From the NCBI GenBank assembly GCA_965662565.1, contig CBFIHS010000013.1, forward strand, positions 1 to 43,043: a stretch of 43,043 nucleotides of DNA, read 5' to 3'. Of the stretch, positions 40,930-43,043 are shown one piece after another (within the stretch, counting starts at the first letter, position 1; every line of letters starts with the position of its first letter). The stretch is from UBA5109 sp965662565 (GTDB lineage Bacteria > Pseudomonadota > Gammaproteobacteria > Pseudomonadales > Pseudohongiellaceae). Under the pieces are notes generated by a model. That model searched no databases. It saw only the letters and a list, made by a program, of their open reading frames with translations, and was not told where the DNA came from. The position numbers and the translations under genes were made by a program.

Positions 40930-40962
40930 GCTCTCATTAATTCAATGCATCAAAATGGCTTT

Positions 40963-41817
40963 ATGAAACTAATAATCATAAGCGGCCGCTCTGGCTCAGG
41001 AAAAAGTACCTGTCTGCACGTACTAGAAGACATGGGGTATTATTGTGTCGATAATATGCCTGCCAGCTTATTAACTGCTTTAGCCGAGAGAATAGACGAA
41101 AACAAGCTCACTAAAGTAGCCGTAAGTATTGATGCCCGAAATTTATCTGGCGACTTGAGCAAGTTTCAGGAAATCTTTGAGAAACTCAACCTCACGGATT
41201 TAGAGCGTCAGGTCATATTCTTGGATGCTGACACCAACACTTTATTGAAACGCTTTAGTGAAACTCGCCGAAAGCACCCTTTAAGCAATAGCACTTTAGG
41301 CTTATTAGAAGCAATTAAGCTCGAGAGAGAACTACTCTCCCCAATAGCCAACCTTGCCAGCTTAACCATCGATACCAGCAGCCTAACGCTGCATGACTTA
41401 AGAGATATTGTGCGTGAACGTATTGTAGATAATAATGCTGCCGGATTAGCTTTGCAATTCCAATCTTTTGGTTTTAAACACGGCATTCCCATCGACGCTG
41501 ACATGGTTTACGACTTACGCTGTTTACCTAACCCATACTGGATCGCCACGCTAAGGCATTTTACCGGGCTCAATCAAGAGGTAATCGATTATCTGGAAGA
41601 TCAGCCAGAAGTTGAAAAAATGTTCAATGATATCAAGGGCTTTCTAGAAAACTGGCTTCCTTACTTTGAAAAAAGCAACCGCAGTTACATTACAATTGCA
41701 CTAGGCTGTACTGGTGGACAACACCGCTCGATATATCTCAGTGAAAAACTAAAGAAGCATTTCTCTCAAACAATTAGTAATATTCAGATTAGACACAGAG
41801 AACTGAATAAAGTCTAA
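40963..41817 (+). CDS. rapZ: RNase adapter protein RapZ
   Basis: RNA-binding nucleotide-loop protein that in E. coli directs RNase E to the sRNA GlmZ and so tunes glucosamine-6-phosphate synthase for cell-wall precursors. From the ATG at 40963 it is 284 residues, the E. coli length. It has Walker A GRSGSGKS (8-15), EDMGYYCVDNMP, SFGFKHGIPIDADMVYDLR, FTGLNQEV and the C-terminal RNA-binding GCTGGQHRSIYLSEKL. A start six codons earlier (40945) is possible, with no ribosome site for either. Confidence 0.96.
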   Translation: MKLIIISGRSGSGKSTCLHVLEDMGYYCVDNMPASLLTALAERIDENKLTKVAVSIDARNLSGDLSKFQEIFEKLNLTDLERQVIFLDADTNTLLKRFSETRRKHPLSNSTLGLLEAIKLERELLSPIANLASLTIDTSSLTLHDLRDIVRERIVDNNAAGLALQFQSFGFKHGIPIDADMVYDLRCLPNPYWIATLRHFTGLNQEVIDYLEDQPEVEKMFNDIKGFLENWLPYFEKSNRSYITIALGCTGGQHRSIYLSEKLKKHFSQTISNIQIRHRELNKV

Positions 41818-41887
41818 GTTTTAATTTTGGCTAAATACTCAAGTTCACGATAGTTCTTACTGAGTTCCACGGAATGAGTTCTAAACC

Positions 41888-42154
41888 ATGATAGAAGAAA
41901 GAATAACGATTAATAACAAAGCCGGACTGCATGCTAGAGCGGCTGCTAAGCTGGTTGAAACCGTTAGTGATTTTGAGTGTGTGATCGAGATAGGCACTAA
42001 AGACAAAATGGTTGATGGCAAAAGCATTCTTTCAATTATGCTTCTCGCCGCTTCACCTGGGACCACCTTAGATCTCAAACTTGATGGTAAAGATGAAGAA
42101 GAAGCCCTAGTAGCTATCAGTTCACTTGTCAGCAATAACTTCCACGAAGAATAG
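41888..42154 (+). CDS. npr: Phosphocarrier protein NPr (PtsO)
   Basis: HPr-like carrier between EI-Ntr (PtsP) and PtsN. The 88-residue protein has the phosphorylation site GLHARAAA with H15 and the regulatory-Ser-like site GKSILSIM with S46, in an HPr fold. Position after ptsN-rapZ identifies it as NPr rather than sugar-PTS HPr. It starts 70 nt after rapZ and ends 17 nt before the convergent NhaC-type gene, with no terminator visible between. Confidence 0.96.
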   Translation: MIEERITINNKAGLHARAAAKLVETVSDFECVIEIGTKDKMVDGKSILSIMLLAASPGTTLDLKLDGKDEEEALVAISSLVSNNFHEE

Positions 42155-42171
42155 AATAAGCCTTTCTGAAT

Positions 42172-43043
42172 TCAAACCCTCTTTCCTACCCATCTAAAAA
42201 TAAGTACCGAAGCGATAATAACCGATAGCATCGCCATCCAAAGTGGCAAGCCATAGACTGCGGGTAAATATCCAATAGAAATTGCCAATACAGCTACCAA
42301 CAAAGCGTAAGGAAACTGAGTCTTAACATGATGAATATGATCGCAAGCTGTTGCTGTAGAACTCATAATCGTTGTGTCTGAAATTGGCGAACAGTGATCT
42401 CCAAAAATGGCTCCATCCAAAACGGCGGCCAAACTCATTATTGTAATTAACCCATATTCTCCACCATCCAATTGAAAGGCCACTTGCGAAGTAATTGGAA
42501 TAAATATAGCCATAGTCCCCCATGAAGTTCCTGTCGCCATAGCGGCGGCAGCGCTTAACAAAAAAACAACTACTGGGTATAACAATGCCGGCATTGAATC
42601 TCCGACTACGGCCACCAAAAAAGCCCCAGTCTGGATTTCATTACAGATTCCGCCAAGAGTCCAAGCTAGAATTAGAATCGCCCACGGATACATAGCAGAT
42701 TTCGAACCCTTTGTTATCGCCATCAAGATGCTCGTCTTAGGCAAACACGCAATAACTAAAGCCGAAATTATCGCTGCAAGTAATGATAAAAAGGCTGCAA
42801 TATATAAAACTTGAACAGTATTTTCTGCAGCAGAAACAACACTGCGCCAACTGCCTAAGCTAACAATACTTCCAGGTGAATCTGCTAATAAAGTCATTCC
42901 CCCGCCATCAATCCATAAGCCGAGAAAAAGAACCAAAAACAAAACAAAAAAAGGCAGTAAGGCCGTCTTTACATTTACTTTAGCTCTGACATCAGCGTTA
43001 ACTGTATCCTCAATATTGCCTGGCAGAATGGCATCTACAGCAG
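42172..43043 (-). CDS. NhaC-type Na+/H+ antiporter (partial, C-terminal part)
   Basis: Inner-membrane antiporter of the NhaC family, cut by the right edge of the window; the frame stays open through 43043, so about 290 C-terminal residues are seen. It shows at least six hydrophobic segments and the family block FGDHCSPISDTTIMSSTATACDHI (read in parts), followed by HHVKTQFPYALL, and GTSWGTMAIFIPI. Substrate could be sodium or an organic solute such as malate/lactate; it cannot be settled from this part. Convergent with npr. Confidence 0.9.
   Translation of the reverse strand, partial: AVDAILPGNIEDTVNADVRAKVNVKTALLPFFVLFLVLFLGLWIDGGGMTLLADSPGSIVSLGSWRSVVSAAENTVQVLYIAAFLSLLAAIISALVIACLPKTSILMAITKGSKSAMYPWAILILAWTLGGICNEIQTGAFLVAVVGDSMPALLYPVVVFLLSAAAAMATGTSWGTMAIFIPITSQVAFQLDGGEYGLITIMSLAAVLDGAIFGDHCSPISDTTIMSSTATACDHIHHVKTQFPYALLVAVLAISIGYLPAVYGLPLWMAMLSVIIASVLIFRWVGKRV

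Noticed and set aside
42172..42942. Complete 256-residue antiporter starting at TTG 42942
   Set aside because: The frame continues without a stop to the window edge with coding-like sequence, and the family is much longer; it is a truncated gene.

Overview
This is a stretch of core chromosome from a Gram-negative gammaproteobacterium. The evidence is the gene content: the dcw cell-wall cluster, class A RNase P RNA, lipopolysaccharide export genes, sspAB, degS, rpoN with the nitrogen-branch phosphotransferase genes, and a cytochrome bc1 operon. The gene order matches, from memory, the Pseudomonas aeruginosa segment around PA4417 to PA4466, with local insertions and losses. The DNA is moderately AT-rich by eye. 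Four ion antiporters or channels (NhaB, a CLC protein, a CaCA antiporter, an NhaC-type antiporter) would suit a marine or brackish organism, but that is inference. I see no phage, insertion sequence, CRISPR array, tRNA or ribosomal RNA gene.

Layout. 1-4691: murE (cut by the window edge), ftsI, ftsL, rsmH and mraZ, read leftward with stop/start overlaps, behind a promoter and three 11-bp-spaced MraZ-type repeats. 4940-5309: rnpB, leftward. 5457-9298: an accessory block of an exported NIPSNAP protein, nhaB and a CLC channel. 9333-14929: rsmI divergent from lpoA, yraN, diaA and dolP, with a phoH gene inserted in reverse between yraN and diaA. 14931-21130: leftward sspB, sspA, a fused cytochrome b/c1 gene, petA, rpsI, rplM and zapE. 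21466-24873: yhcB/zapG, then cysD and a fused cysNC for sulfate activation. 25060-29129: a TonB-dependent receptor, a YciI protein, a DUF1244 protein, a YciH/SUI1 protein and a Nif3/YbgI protein. 29257-34171: degS facing hisD, hisG, murA and ibaG. 34295-42154: a rightward run of yrbG, kdsD, kdsC, lptC, lptA, lptB, rpoN, ptsN, rapZ and npr. 42172-43043: the end of an NhaC-type antiporter gene.

How the genes work together. Most serve the envelope: peptidoglycan precursors (murE, murA), septal synthesis (ftsI, ftsL, lpoA, zapE, zapG), Kdo and LPS transport (kdsD, kdsC, lptCAB), outer-membrane upkeep (dolP) and envelope stress sensing (degS). The rest cover respiration, ribosomes and RNA processing, sulfate activation, histidine synthesis and sigma-54/PTSNtr regulation.

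I found no clearly new multi-gene system. The points most worth a second look are the cytochrome b-c1 single-chain fusion, an SSQ in place of the SSN motif in FtsI, a GFSGG active-site motif in DegS, a CLC protein with valine at the internal proton-glutamate position, the absence of the mla genes and hpf from their usual places, and an orphan terminator-like hairpin between mraZ and rnpB.
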